Shown: piece by piece, positions 51,904 to 60,851 of the stretch
Position numbering within the stretch: position 1 is the stretch's first letter
Layout of the letters: every line of letters starts with the position of its first letter
Source of the DNA: Lewinellaceae bacterium
GTDB lineage: Bacteria; Bacteroidota; Bacteroidia; Chitinophagales; Saprospiraceae
DNA: 64,000 bases
Assembly: GCA_020636045.1 (NCBI GenBank)
Contig: JACJYP010000012.1
Span: 96,383 to 160,382 of the forward strand
Direction of reading: 5' to 3'
The notes under the pieces: model-generated
Database searches by the model: none
Seen by the model: the letters and a program-made list of their open reading frames with translations, nothing else
Told to the model about the DNA's origin: nothing
Program-made: the position numbers and the translations under genes

Positions 51904-52527
51904 ATGGAAAATACGGAAAACAAACCCTCGACGGCCCGCAAGATCTATATCGCCGCCGCGCTGTTCCTGATCCTCGTCGTGCTTCCCGGCGTTTCGTGGA
52001 TCTACCTTCGCGATGGCCTCAACTGGCGGAAAGATGCCGTCGCCGAACTGGGCTCTTACGGGCAGATACGCCCCGCCTACATCATCTGGCAGGATCATAC
52101 CAAAGAGGACCTGCTGAAAAGCAAGGTTGTGGTGGTGCACAATTTTGGTGAAGACCCCGATCTCACCGACGCCAATCGCAAGATACTGGACACGGGAGAG
52201 CGCTTGTACAAGCAGTTTAGCCAAAACCCCGACTTCCGGCTGGCCATGATCTCGAAAGGTGGCACCGCAGAATTCCGTTCCTACGCGCAAACCCTCCCGA
52301 GCGCCGACTATGCCACCTGGGTGTGGACGGGCGGGCTCGGCTCCTGGCGCACCATCCTCGACAACGGTTTCGAGGCGTATTGCCTGAAGGAAAACATCAG
52401 TCCGTATAAAGAATACTACGCCCTTGCCGATACGGCGGGCGCGATCCGTCGCTATTACGACGCTACGGACGACCGTCAAATCGAACGCATGGTGCAGCAC
52501 ATTGCCATTTTGCTGCCGGTAAAATAA
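51904..52527 (+). CDS. Membrane-anchored SCO-like protein lacking the CxxxC motif
   Basis: 207 aa, one N-terminal membrane helix (~13-32) and a periplasmic domain (VVVVHNFGEDPDLTDANRKIL, QNPDFRLAMISKGG, TWVWTGGLGSWRTILDNGF). Its position after the oxidase subunits and before a DUF420 gene is where SCO/SenC copper chaperones lie in many Bacteroidota. It lacks a CxxxC copper site and the typical distal His, so thiol or copper chemistry is unlikely unless it uses other residues. Also possible: a diverged thioredoxin-fold protein of unknown function. Confidence 0.55.
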   Translation: MENTENKPSTARKIYIAAALFLILVVLPGVSWIYLRDGLNWRKDAVAELGSYGQIRPAYIIWQDHTKEDLLKSKVVVVHNFGEDPDLTDANRKILDTGERLYKQFSQNPDFRLAMISKGGTAEFRSYAQTLPSADYATWVWTGGLGSWRTILDNGFEAYCLKENISPYKEYYALADTAGAIRRYYDATDDRQIERMVQHIAILLPVK

Positions 52528-52537
52528 GTATCGCCCA

Positions 52538-53080
52538 ATGTCTACAGTTCAGGCAAACATCCAACTGGAAAAGAAACTCAATACGGCGGCCTATGTCGTA
52601 TCGGCAGTCGTATTGCTGCTGGTAGGGCTCATGCGTCGCTACAAGATCGATGTCGGCATCGACTTCAGTTTTCTGCCGCCCGTACACGCTTCCCTCAATG
52701 CGCTCACGGCAGTCATTCTGCTGTTTGCGTTTTACTACATTAAAAACAAACAGATCGAGAAACACCGCCGTTCGATCTATGCCGCGATGCTGTGTTCCGC
52801 GCTGTTCCTGATCTCGTATGTGTTGTACCATTTCACCACGCCGGAGACGAAATATGGCGGCGAAGGGCTCATGCGTACCGTGTATTTCTTCCTGCTCATC
52901 ACCCACGTGGTGCTGGCGGGTTTGATCCTGCCCTTTATCCTGCTTACCTTTACACGGGCTTACACGGGCCAATACGAGCGGCATAAAAAAATGGCGCGCT
53001 GGGTATTTCCGCTATGGCTGTACGTGGCGCTCACCGGTCCGATCTGCTACCTCATGCTACGCCCCTATTACCCGTTATAA
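52538..53080 (+). CDS. DUF420 family membrane protein
   Basis: 180 aa, about five helices, with conserved His: FSFLPPVHASLNALTAVILLFAFYYIKN, EKHRRSIYAAMLCSALFLISYVLYHF, THVVLAGLILPFILLTF and GQYERHKKMARW. DUF420 proteins (CtaM-like) help assemble heme-copper oxidases. Starts 10 bp after the SCO-like gene, clearly co-transcribed. Confidence 0.88.
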   Translation: MSTVQANIQLEKKLNTAAYVVSAVVLLLVGLMRRYKIDVGIDFSFLPPVHASLNALTAVILLFAFYYIKNKQIEKHRRSIYAAMLCSALFLISYVLYHFTTPETKYGGEGLMRTVYFFLLITHVVLAGLILPFILLTFTRAYTGQYERHKKMARWVFPLWLYVALTGPICYLMLRPYYPL

Positions 53081-53091
53081 ATCATACAGTT

Positions 53092-53379
53092 ATGAAAAAC
53101 GGAATTTATCGCACGGTCAAAATATTCGCGCTGCTGTTCCTGCTGTCCGGCAGTGCTTCGCCCGTTGCGGCGCAGTGCCCCATGTGCCGCATGTCGGCAG
53201 AGTCGAACCTGAAGAACGGCGGTACCGACGGAAGGGGCCTGAATGCGGGAATCCTGTATATGTTGTCCATGCCCTATCTCATTGCGGCGGGCATTGGATT
53301 CTGGTGGTGGCGCAACCGCAAAAACGAAGGGCGCGACGAGCAGGAGTTTTCAGAAGATGATTTTGCGCACTATAACTGA
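53092..53379 (+). CDS. Small membrane protein with CPMC motif in the oxidase cluster
   Basis: 95 aa from the ATG at 53092. Signal peptide (MKNGIYRTVKIFALLFLLSGSASPVAA), then QCPMCRMSAESNLKNGG with a Cys-Pro-x-Cys pair in the periplasm, one membrane helix (ILYMLSMPYLIAAGIGFWWWRN) and an acidic tail (DEQEFSEDDFAHYN). It begins 11 bp after the DUF420 gene. The Cys pair might handle copper or disulfides for oxidase assembly; this is inference from position. Confidence 0.75.
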   Translation: MKNGIYRTVKIFALLFLLSGSASPVAAQCPMCRMSAESNLKNGGTDGRGLNAGILYMLSMPYLIAAGIGFWWWRNRKNEGRDEQEFSEDDFAHYN

Positions 53380-53493
53380 TTGTCAGGCAGTGTGTTGAAT
53401 GTTATCGGAAATGTAAATGCGCGGCTTGTTTCTGTCAATTGACATAGCAGGCTTATTTTCGCCCCGACAACGTTCACTCGAAAACTGTTTTTC

Positions 53494-53889
53494 ATGAAAA
53501 AAAGACTGATCTTCCTGTTTGCTTGTGCAGCAATGCTCGCAAGCCCTGTCTTCCTGAATGCATCCGCCGCTGTGGCGCCGCAGGAAATGCGCGCCGGCTT
53601 TATGGAAAAAATCAATGCCGATCCGGAAGCCTTCCTGGCGCAGGACAAAAAAATGGCCAAACGCCTGAACCGCATTGCAAAACGCGTAGAGCGCAAGATG
53701 GCCCGTAAGGCAAAAAGAGGCGAGCAGGTCGATTTCAGCGACCCCGTGGATCAGTGGTTGTGGTTCGGCGTGTTCGGTCTGGGCATTGCTATTCTGCTTT
53801 CTTTCTTCGCGCTGGGCGTGGGCGGTCTGATCGCTTTCCTCGCCATTGTCTGCCTGGTGATCTGGGTGATCAAGCGCGGTTCTGTCTGA
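53494..53889 (+). CDS. Small membrane protein, function unknown
   Basis: 131 aa. Signal peptide (MKKRLIFLFACAAMLASPVFLNASAA), then a charged helix rich in Lys/Arg (KKMAKRLNRIAKRVERKMARKAKRG), then two short membrane helices (LWFGVFGLGIAILLSFFALGV and GLIAFLAIVCLVIWVI). Similar basic-helix-plus-two-TM proteins are common in Bacteroidota and are not characterised. Ends close to the perfect hairpin at 53911. Confidence 0.7.
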   Translation: MKKRLIFLFACAAMLASPVFLNASAAVAPQEMRAGFMEKINADPEAFLAQDKKMAKRLNRIAKRVERKMARKAKRGEQVDFSDPVDQWLWFGVFGLGIAILLSFFALGVGGLIAFLAIVCLVIWVIKRGSV

Positions 53890-53910
53890 ACGGACGATCT
53901 TCAAAAATAA

Positions 53911-53947
53911 AAAGAGGGCCGGCGCGTGTCACGCGCCGGCCCTCTTT
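53911..53947. terminator. Bidirectional terminator
   Basis: AAAGAGGGCCGGCGCGT (53911-53927), 3-nt loop, ACGCGCCGGCCCTCTTT (53931-53947): a perfect 17-bp stem between convergent genes. Confidence 0.9.
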
Positions 53948-53967
53948 GTGATGATTACGGCTCTTCG

Positions 53968-54459
53968 TTAGTTGATCGTGTAACGGGCGCTAAACGCACC
54001 GTAGCCGCCGGCAAAGCCGTTGCCATAGCCATTCACGAAGAACACGGGCAGCCAGTCTACCGACAGGTTGACCGGCGCATTGGCGAACTTGTAGTCCAGA
54101 CCGATGGCGCCGAGCACACCAATACTGGTTTTGCCGTCTTCGGTATCCGGGAATCCGTCTTTGTAGTTCCAGAAGAAGACTGAAGCACCGCCGCCTACGT
54201 ACCAGTTCAGGCCGTCTACGCCGCTGATGGGCAAGTGGTGTTCGTAAAGCGCACCGAAGTTGACCCAGCGGTAGTAGCGGTACGAACGGAAACCCAGAAA
54301 GGCCTCGATGGCGCCGGGCTCGCTGATAAACTGTTTATAGGAAATGGATGCCGGGTAACCCAGGCGAAGACCGATGGCGGAGTTGTACTCCTGTGCTTTG
54401 GCGCTGAAACCGAAACCCAGGGCGAAGAGGAAAATGAGGAACAAATGTTTTGTTTGCAT
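53968..54459 (-). CDS. Outer-membrane beta-barrel protein, small
   Basis: 163 aa with a signal peptide (MQTKHLFLIFLFALGFGFSAKAQ). The mature part consists of short aromatic-rich strands (AIGLRLGYPASISYKQF, GAIEAFLGFRSYRYYRWVNFGALYEHH, WYVGGGASVFFWNY) typical of eight-stranded porin-like barrels. Likely an outer-membrane protein of unknown role. It is alone on the minus strand, with a terminator at its 3' side. Confidence 0.75.
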   Translation of the reverse strand: MQTKHLFLIFLFALGFGFSAKAQEYNSAIGLRLGYPASISYKQFISEPGAIEAFLGFRSYRYYRWVNFGALYEHHLPISGVDGLNWYVGGGASVFFWNYKDGFPDTEDGKTSIGVLGAIGLDYKFANAPVNLSVDWLPVFFVNGYGNGFAGGYGAFSARYTIN

Positions 54460-54609
54460 GTTGATTGTGTGTTTGATTTTAATTGTTTTCTGAGGCGAAA
54501 ATAAGCATCTTTAAACAATTGCTATCAGCCAAAAAAAATCGGCCGACAGGTCTAATTTTTGGCTCGCTATTCAAAAATTCCCAACTTCGTGCCTCATTCG
54601 GAAAAACAT

Positions 54610-55086
54610 ATGAAAATCGCCGTCTTTCCCGGCTCCTTCGATCCCATTACGATCGGTCATGTGGACCTGATCAAACGGGCGCAGCCTCTGTTCGACCGGA
54701 TCATCGTTGCTGTCGGGGTGAATTCCACGAAGAAAACCCTTTTCTCACTCGAACAGCGTCTGGAGTGGCTGCATCAGGTGTTCACCGAATATCCGGGGAT
54801 CGGGGTCGATCATTTTGAGAACCTGACCGCGCACTACTGCCAGCGTATCGGCGCGCATTACCTGCTGCGCGGCCTTCGCAACGGCTCCGATTTCGACTAC
54901 GAAAAAACCATTTCACAACTCAACCATATCGTCGGAAACGGCATCGAGACCCTCTTTCTGATCGCCCAACCCGAATATTCCCATATCAGCAGCACCATCG
55001 TTCGCGAGATCATCGTTGGCGGCGGCGACCCGACCCCTTTTATTCCTGAACAGATCAAAATCAGCCCAACCAGTATAACGACATGA
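54610..55086 (+). CDS. coaD: Phosphopantetheine adenylyltransferase
   Basis: 158 aa from the ATG at 54610 (MKIAVFPGSFDPITIGHVDLIKRA), with the nucleotidyltransferase (HxGH-like) signature FDPITIGH and YSHISSTIVREI. Makes dephospho-CoA from 4'-phosphopantetheine and ATP, the penultimate step of CoA synthesis. Its stop overlaps the start of pruA by four bases. Confidence 0.95.
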   Translation: MKIAVFPGSFDPITIGHVDLIKRAQPLFDRIIVAVGVNSTKKTLFSLEQRLEWLHQVFTEYPGIGVDHFENLTAHYCQRIGAHYLLRGLRNGSDFDYEKTISQLNHIVGNGIETLFLIAQPEYSHISSTIVREIIVGGGDPTPFIPEQIKISPTSITT

Positions 55087-56714
55087 CAGACGCAATTTTT
55101 TCCGTTCCGCAGCCGGTCAACGAACCGGTCTGGAATTATGCCCCCGGCTCACCCGAAAAGGCCGCGCTGAAAGCCGCCCTGGCCGATGCCAAAAAGAAGA
55201 AGAAGGACGTGCCGATGTACATCGGTGGGGAGCAGGTGTTCACAAAAGACAAGGTGGCTATGCACCCGCCGCATGAATTGAAACATACCCTCGGCCATTA
55301 TGCGAAAGGCAAAGCCGGCCATGTGAAGGCCGCCATAGAAGCGGCATTGAAAGCAAAACCGGCGTGGGAAGCCATGCCCTGGCAGGAGCGTGCGGCGATC
55401 TTCCTGCGCGCCGCCGACCTGCTCACCGGTCCCTACCGCGCCAGAATGAGCGCCGCCACCATGCTCTGCCAGAGTAAAAACGTGTTCCAGGCGGAAATCG
55501 ACTGCATCTGCGAACTGGCAGACTTCTGGCGCTTCAATGTGCATTTCATGCAGGAGATATACAAGCAACAGCCCATGAGTGCGCGCAATACCTGGAACCG
55601 CACCGACTGGCGGCCGCTGGAGGGTTTTGTGTTCGCACTTACGCCCTTCAATTTCACGGCTATCGCGGGCAACCTGCCCACTGCGCCGGCGATGGTCGGC
55701 AACGTGACCGTGTGGAAGCCCGCCGAATCGCAGATCTATTCGGCTTCGCTTATCATGGAGATATTCGAAGAGGCGGGTTTGCCGCCCGGCGTTATCAACC
55801 TGATCTATGTGGACGGCCCCACCGCCGGTGAAGTGATCTTTAACCATTCCGATTTTGCCGGCATCCATTTTACGGGCAGCACGGGTGTGTTCCAGCGCAT
55901 CTGGCGCATGATCGGCGAGAATATTGCCAAATACAAATCCTACCCGCGCATCGTCGGCGAAACGGGCGGCAAAGATTTTGTGATCGCCCACAGTTCCGCC
56001 GACCCGAAAGCCATCGCGACGGCGCTCAGCCGTGGCGCGTTCGAATTTCAGGGGCAAAAATGCTCCGCCGCTTCGCGGGCATATATTCCCAAGAGCCTGT
56101 GGAAAGAGGTCCGGTCGCATATGGTCGCCGATCTGAAAAGTATGAAAATGGGCAGCACGGAGGATTTCAGCAACTTCATCAACGCCGTGATCGACGAGAA
56201 GGCTTTCGACAAGATCAGCGCCTATATCGCCGAGGCCAAAAAGTCGGACAAGGTGAAGGTGGTCGCCGGCGGCGGTTACGACAAATCGAAAGGTTATTTC
56301 ATCGAGCCCACGGTGCTGGAAGTGTCCGATCCGAAATACGTGACCATGTGTGAAGAAATTTTCGGACCGGTGCTGACGGTGTACGTGTATCCCGATAAAA
56401 AATACGAGCAGACCCTCGAACTGCTCGACGGCACCTCGCCATACGCGCTCACCGGCGCCGTGTTCGCCAACGATCGCGCGGCGGTCGAACTGGCCACGGC
56501 GAAACTCCGCCAGGCTGCCGGCAACTACTATATCAACGACAAACCCACCGGCGCTGTGGTCGGCCAGCAGCCTTTCGGCGGCGCGCGCGCCTCGGGCACC
56601 AACGACAAGGCGGGTTCCATGCTCAACATGTACCGCTGGCTGTCGCCGCGCACGATCAAGGAGAATTTTGTGCCGCCGACGGACTACCGCTACCCGTTCC
56701 TCGCAGAAGAATAA
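55083..56714 (+). CDS. pruA: 1-pyrroline-5-carboxylate dehydrogenase
   Basis: 543 aa aldehyde dehydrogenase acting on glutamate gamma-semialdehyde in proline breakdown. Hallmarks are FALTPFNFTAI and TAPAMVGNVTVWKPAESQ for NAD binding, the catalytic Glu in GETGGKDFVI, and the nucleophile Cys in FQGQKCSAASR. Length matches the stand-alone PruA of Bacteroidota and eukaryotes. Translationally coupled to coaD by ATGA overlap. Confidence 0.95.
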   Translation: MTDAIFSVPQPVNEPVWNYAPGSPEKAALKAALADAKKKKKDVPMYIGGEQVFTKDKVAMHPPHELKHTLGHYAKGKAGHVKAAIEAALKAKPAWEAMPWQERAAIFLRAADLLTGPYRARMSAATMLCQSKNVFQAEIDCICELADFWRFNVHFMQEIYKQQPMSARNTWNRTDWRPLEGFVFALTPFNFTAIAGNLPTAPAMVGNVTVWKPAESQIYSASLIMEIFEEAGLPPGVINLIYVDGPTAGEVIFNHSDFAGIHFTGSTGVFQRIWRMIGENIAKYKSYPRIVGETGGKDFVIAHSSADPKAIATALSRGAFEFQGQKCSAASRAYIPKSLWKEVRSHMVADLKSMKMGSTEDFSNFINAVIDEKAFDKISAYIAEAKKSDKVKVVAGGGYDKSKGYFIEPTVLEVSDPKYVTMCEEIFGPVLTVYVYPDKKYEQTLELLDGTSPYALTGAVFANDRAAVELATAKLRQAAGNYYINDKPTGAVVGQQPFGGARASGTNDKAGSMLNMYRWLSPRTIKENFVPPTDYRYPFLAEE

Positions 56715-56722
56715 GCCGCATT

Positions 56723-56755
56723 GCTCAGCGGGCGGCTCGCAGTCGCCCGCTGAGC
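56723..56755 (+). terminator. GC-rich hairpin after pruA
   Basis: GCTCAGCGGGCG (56723-56734) pairs perfectly with CGCCCGCTGAGC (56744-56755) around a 9-nt loop. No T-run follows, so termination is not certain. Confidence 0.5.
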
Positions 56756-56792
56756 GCGCCTATTCTGGCAATTTGCATACCTTTCGCCTGCC

Positions 56793-57323
56793 ATGCGGGT
56801 GTTCGTTACATCGATGCTGATCGGGCTGGTCGTCTTCAGGATGGCCGGCTATATCGCCCTGTCGCTCGTACAGATCGGCGCACAACACACAGCCGTGCTA
56901 CGCGGCAAGACGCAACAAACCGGGCATGTGGTGTTCCGCTTTGCCACGCGCGATTTTTTCCGGAAAACGCATGGCGGTACACAGCGCGAGTTCTGGCACG
57001 ACGGCCGCCTGTACGATGTAAAGCATATCGTGTCGCAGGGCGACAGCCTGCGGGTCGCTGCTGTCGCTGACGATTTTGAAAGCCACCTGCTGGCCGGGCT
57101 GGACGCCTTTTTTCACAGCGCCCGCCGGCATTCCGATGCCGGGGCGCCCGGACACTGGCTCGCCAAAATACTGGCGCAGCCGTATTTGCCGGCTGCTGCT
57201 CCCGGGCTTTTCTGCCAGGCGGCTGATTGCTGCCAGCAAGGTGTTTTCCCATTGTTTTTCATGCCTCCTTCAGTGGATCACGAGGTCACCTCGCCACCGC
57301 CCGAAGCCCGCCGCTGCGGCTGA
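56793..57323 (+). CDS. Hypothetical protein upstream of a TonB receptor
   Basis: 176 aa. A hydrophobic N-terminus (MRVFVTSMLIGLVVFRMAGYIALSLVQIG) probably serves as signal or anchor. The body is polar (HGGTQREFWHDGRLYDVKHIVSQGDSLRVAAVADDFE) and the C-terminus is Cys-rich (GLFCQAADCCQQG) then Pro-rich. Small proteins with a DGRLYDVKHIxxxGDxL-like core precede TonB receptors in some Bacteroidota and may be accessory to metal uptake, but I do not recognise the family. The receptor starts 73 bp downstream. Confidence 0.6.
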   Translation: MRVFVTSMLIGLVVFRMAGYIALSLVQIGAQHTAVLRGKTQQTGHVVFRFATRDFFRKTHGGTQREFWHDGRLYDVKHIVSQGDSLRVAAVADDFESHLLAGLDAFFHSARRHSDAGAPGHWLAKILAQPYLPAAAPGLFCQAADCCQQGVFPLFFMPPSVDHEVTSPPPEARRCG

Positions 57324-57396
57324 TACGGGCCCTGCATTTCATTTCTTAGATCAATATCCGCTCCGGCGCTCTGCTCCGGGGCCAAATGCTTTTTCC

Positions 57397-59391
57397 ATGA
57401 AAAAGATAAGGCTGCTTGCCCTGCTGGCGGCCTGTTGCGTTGCGTGTTCCTTGCGCAGCCAGCAGGCGGACTCATCTTCAACGCGCGCGCTCGGCGAGGT
57501 GCTCGTGACGGGTGTCCGGGAAGAGTCGATGCGAAACAATACGCTGAATATCAGTGCGATCGATCGCCGTGATATTGAACGTTCCGGCGCGCAAACGCTG
57601 TGCAATGCGCTTGCGCGAATTCCCGGCGTCGCACGGCTCGGCACAGGCGTGGGTATCGCCAAACCCGTGGTCAGGGGAATGTACGGCAATCGCGTGCTGG
57701 TGCTGCTCAATTCGCTTAAATTCGACAACCAGCAATGGCAGGACGAATACGGCCTCGGCCTGCAGGACTACGGCGTGGGGCGTGTTGAACTGATCAAGGG
57801 CCCTGCCTCTATCCTCTATGGCTCGGAGGCCGTGGGCGGCGTCATCAATATCCTGGAAGAGCGCCCGGACCCGGCGCTGCGCCGCCAGGGCGATGCGGGC
57901 ATCAGATTGTTTTCCAATACATTGGGCATCGGCGCCGACGCGGGTATGGCGGCAAACACCGCGCACGGATGGTGGCGCCTGCGCGCGGGCGCCGACAGCC
58001 ACGCCGACTATAACGAGGGCGGCGGAGAACGGGTGCTCAACTCGCGCTTTGGCAACTACGCCCTGAAAGCGACGCTGGCCCGCGAAAACGGGCGCCATCA
58101 CTGGCATTTCCATTTTGCTTCCTTGCTGTCCAATTTCGGCTTCATCCTCGGCGATACAACGATCCGGCTCGAGCGCGACGGCCGTTTCAGCCGCGGCCTT
58201 TCGGGGCCGCACCACACGGTGCTGCTCAACATGTTTTCCGTACAGCACAGCGTGTTCGGGGAGCGGTCGGTGCTGAAGATCAACGCCGGCCTGCAAAGTA
58301 ATATCCGCCTCGAAGACGAAGGCGGCGGCTCTATCAGTCTGAACATGCACCTGAACTCGCTGCCTTACAACGTGCAGTGGATCCGCCCGCTCGACCGGCA
58401 CAACGAACTGATCGTCAGCCACATCGGGGCACTGGAGAACAACACTAACTACGGCGGACGCATCACCGTGCCCGATGCGAACCTGATCGAAGAAGGACTG
58501 TCGGTGCTGCTGCGCCGGAAAACAGGGCGTCTCGTGCTGGAAGCCGGTGCAGGGCTGACCGACAAATTCATACAAACACTGGAAACGCGCAGTGTGAACA
58601 CGCCCGACAAGGAACTGCGTCCTTTCAGCCGCAACCGGCTGACGGCAAATGCCTTGCTCGGGATGTCGTGGAATCCCGCTGCGACCTGGAACCTGAAGTC
58701 GACGCTGGCGACGGGATTCCGCGCGCCGAACCTCGCCGAACTATCGTCCGACGGGCTGCATGAGGGCATTTTCCGCTACGAAAAAGGAACGCCCGGGCTG
58801 AACAACGAACAAAATCTCAACCTGGATTTCGGGACCACTTATTCGGGTAAAGTCGTTACGGCAGGTATATCTGTGTTCGTCAACCGCTTTTTCGACTATA
58901 TTTTTCTCGCACCGACGGGTAAGGACACGCTCGGTATTTTTCCGCTGTACCGCTACCGGCAGGACGATGCTCTGCTCTGGGGCGGCGAAGCATTTTGTAC
59001 CCTCAAAACGAGTGTATGGCAATGGGCCAATACTTTCTCCTGCGTGCGCGGGGAGCGCGACACAGGCACGCCGCTGCCCTTTATTCCCGCACCCAGGTGG
59101 GTGACGCGGGTGTCGTGGACCGGCGCCGGTCCGGGCGTCTGGGCGTATGTAGAAGGCGAATATGCCGGCTCACAGGACCGCCCCGCCGAAGACGAAAGTC
59201 CTACAGACGCCTGGTTTTTGCTAAATGCCGGCTTTGGCTGCCGGGTGGGCAAAATGCTGTCGCTCAGCCTGACCGGCCGCAACCTGCTCGACCGCCGCTA
59301 TTTCGACCACATTTCAAGGTTTAAAAATTACCCCGTGCCGTTCTACGACCAGGGCATTGACCTGGTGCTCTCGGCACGGCTGTATTTTTAG
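57397..59391 (+). CDS. TonB-dependent outer-membrane receptor
   Basis: 664 aa from the ATG at 57397 (MKKIRLLALLAACCVACSLRSQ). No carboxypeptidase-like domain; the plug begins immediately: ALGEVLVTGVREESMRNNTLNISAIDRRDIERSGAQTL, then the RIPGVARLGTGVGIAKPVVRGMYGNRV and GPASILYGSEAVGGVINIL motifs. The barrel ends in LVLSARLYF with a C-terminal Phe. Plug and barrel features resemble small-ligand (metal or vitamin) receptors. It is flanked by the Cys-rich hypothetical protein and a small lipoprotein, a likely uptake unit. Substrate unknown. Confidence 0.9.
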   Translation: MKKIRLLALLAACCVACSLRSQQADSSSTRALGEVLVTGVREESMRNNTLNISAIDRRDIERSGAQTLCNALARIPGVARLGTGVGIAKPVVRGMYGNRVLVLLNSLKFDNQQWQDEYGLGLQDYGVGRVELIKGPASILYGSEAVGGVINILEERPDPALRRQGDAGIRLFSNTLGIGADAGMAANTAHGWWRLRAGADSHADYNEGGGERVLNSRFGNYALKATLARENGRHHWHFHFASLLSNFGFILGDTTIRLERDGRFSRGLSGPHHTVLLNMFSVQHSVFGERSVLKINAGLQSNIRLEDEGGGSISLNMHLNSLPYNVQWIRPLDRHNELIVSHIGALENNTNYGGRITVPDANLIEEGLSVLLRRKTGRLVLEAGAGLTDKFIQTLETRSVNTPDKELRPFSRNRLTANALLGMSWNPAATWNLKSTLATGFRAPNLAELSSDGLHEGIFRYEKGTPGLNNEQNLNLDFGTTYSGKVVTAGISVFVNRFFDYIFLAPTGKDTLGIFPLYRYRQDDALLWGGEAFCTLKTSVWQWANTFSCVRGERDTGTPLPFIPAPRWVTRVSWTGAGPGVWAYVEGEYAGSQDRPAEDESPTDAWFLLNAGFGCRVGKMLSLSLTGRNLLDRRYFDHISRFKNYPVPFYDQGIDLVLSARLYF

Positions 59392-59433
59392 AAACAACTG
59401 ACAATCAATTTTTTAACCTACATTTTCTTAAAC

Positions 59434-59850
59434 ATGAAACACTTTTTGAGCAAAAACTTCCTGCTTGGCGTCTTTGCTGCGCTGGCGATCGCTTTTTCCG
59501 GTTGTGAAAAAGACGAAGGCAAACTGCCCGACATCGCTTTTAAAACAGGTGCGGGCTACACCTCCGCCGATGCTACCCTGGCGCCCGGCGCTACGGTGCT
59601 CGTGGGCATCACGGCCGACAAAACCGAAGACAAGGACGTGCTGAAAACCTTCACCATGTCGGTCAGTTACGGCGGCGGTGCGGAGATCGATGCCTTTACC
59701 CAAACGCTGACGGGCGACGAGGGCGATCATTTTGAAACGGATATTCCGATCGCGCTGCGCAACGTGACGGGCACGGAAAAGTACACCTTCACTGTGGTCA
59801 ACCGCGACGGTCTTACCAACAGTGTGTCGCTGACGGTGACGACGCAGTAG
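59434..59850 (+). CDS. Small lipoprotein downstream of the TonB receptor
   Basis: 138 aa with lipoprotein signal ending SGC (MKHFLSKNFLLGVFAALAIAFSGC). The mature part is a single Ig-like beta domain (FKTGAGYTSADATLAPGATVLVGITADK, KTFTMSVSYGGG, YTFTVVNRDGLTNSVSLTVT). Typical of surface lipoproteins encoded next to a receptor. It lies 43 bp after the receptor and is followed by a hairpin terminator. Confidence 0.75.
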   Translation: MKHFLSKNFLLGVFAALAIAFSGCEKDEGKLPDIAFKTGAGYTSADATLAPGATVLVGITADKTEDKDVLKTFTMSVSYGGGAEIDAFTQTLTGDEGDHFETDIPIALRNVTGTEKYTFTVVNRDGLTNSVSLTVTTQ

Positions 59851-59871
59851 AGGGGACAGGGTAAAAAGAAA

Positions 59872-59902
59872 GCGGCGACACCATTCGAAAGGGTGTCGCC
59901 GC
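59872..59902. terminator. Terminator between convergent genes
   Basis: GCGGCGACACC (59872-59882) pairs with GGTGTCGCCGC (59892-59902) in an 11-bp stem; AAAGAAA precedes it on the plus side (useful for the minus strand). It lies between the lipoprotein gene and the SDR gene. Confidence 0.75.
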
Positions 59903-59920
59903 CGAGTTCTGAGTTTTACC

Positions 59921-60736
59921 TCACCCATTCTCTGTAAAACCCGGGTACAAAGTCATGCCGCCATCCACGAAGATCGTGGTGCCGTGGATGTAGTCGGACT
60001 CGTCGGACGCCAGCCAGACGGCCACGGCGCCTATGTCGGAGGTCTCGCCTACGCGCTTGTAGGGGATGAGTCCGAGCAGTTTTTGCTCCGCTTCGGGTGT
60101 TTCCCAGGCAGACCGGTTGATGGGCGTTTTGATGGCGCCCGGACCGATGCTGTTGACGCGGATCTTCATCGGGCCGTACTCCTGGGCCAGCGATTTCATC
60201 ATGAGCATCACCCCGCCTTTGGAGGCGGCGTAGTTGACGTGGCCGGCCCAGGGAATGACTTCGTGCACCGACGACATGCAGATGATCTTGCCGAGGGCGA
60301 CCGACACATCGGGCCGGGGGCCGCGGCGCAGAAATTCGCGGATGGCTTCGCGCGCGCAGAGAAATTGGCCGGTAAGGTTGACATCGAGCACGAACTGCCA
60401 GTCCCTGAGGCTCATTTCGTGGAAGGCGGCGTCGCGCTGCAGGCCGGCGTTGTTCACCAGGATGTCCACCGTGCCGAAGGTGGCAACGGTTTCGCGGAAC
60501 ATCTCCACGACCTGTTCTTCCTTGCTGACGTCGGCTTTTATAGCGATGGCGCTACCGCCGGCCTGTTTGATCTCGTCGACGACCTGTGCGGCCGCCTCGT
60601 CGCCGGAAACATAGTTGACGACCACATTGGCGCCGTCGCGGGCCATGGCGACGGCCACGGCGCGGCCGATGCCCGAGTTGGCGCCAGTGACGATGCAGGT
60701 CTGTTTTTTGAGGCGATTATTCGGTTGCTGATACAT
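59921..60736 (-). CDS. SDR family oxidoreductase, glucose 1-dehydrogenase-like
   Basis: 271 aa classical short-chain dehydrogenase. NAD(P) motif TGANSGIG, NNAG, catalytic Ser in MSSVHEVIPW and YxxxK in NYAASKGG. The phrases MSSVHEVIPW, SIGPGAIKTPINRSAW and FVDGGMTLYPGF closely match glucose 1-dehydrogenases. The substrate is inferred from this resemblance. In the same minus-strand row are a VOC protein and a GMC oxidoreductase. Confidence 0.88.
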   Translation of the reverse strand: MYQQPNNRLKKQTCIVTGANSGIGRAVAVAMARDGANVVVNYVSGDEAAAQVVDEIKQAGGSAIAIKADVSKEEQVVEMFRETVATFGTVDILVNNAGLQRDAAFHEMSLRDWQFVLDVNLTGQFLCAREAIREFLRRGPRPDVSVALGKIICMSSVHEVIPWAGHVNYAASKGGVMLMMKSLAQEYGPMKIRVNSIGPGAIKTPINRSAWETPEAEQKLLGLIPYKRVGETSDIGAVAVWLASDESDYIHGTTIFVDGGMTLYPGFTENG

Positions 60737-60851
60737 TTTTCAGAATGTGTAGATGAGTATTTGGTGGATGGTGTATTTGCACATGTGCAAAATTGTGATG
60801 TTGTAAAGGCTGATCGTGGCCAAACCCTCAGGATCAACAAAGATATTCGCT

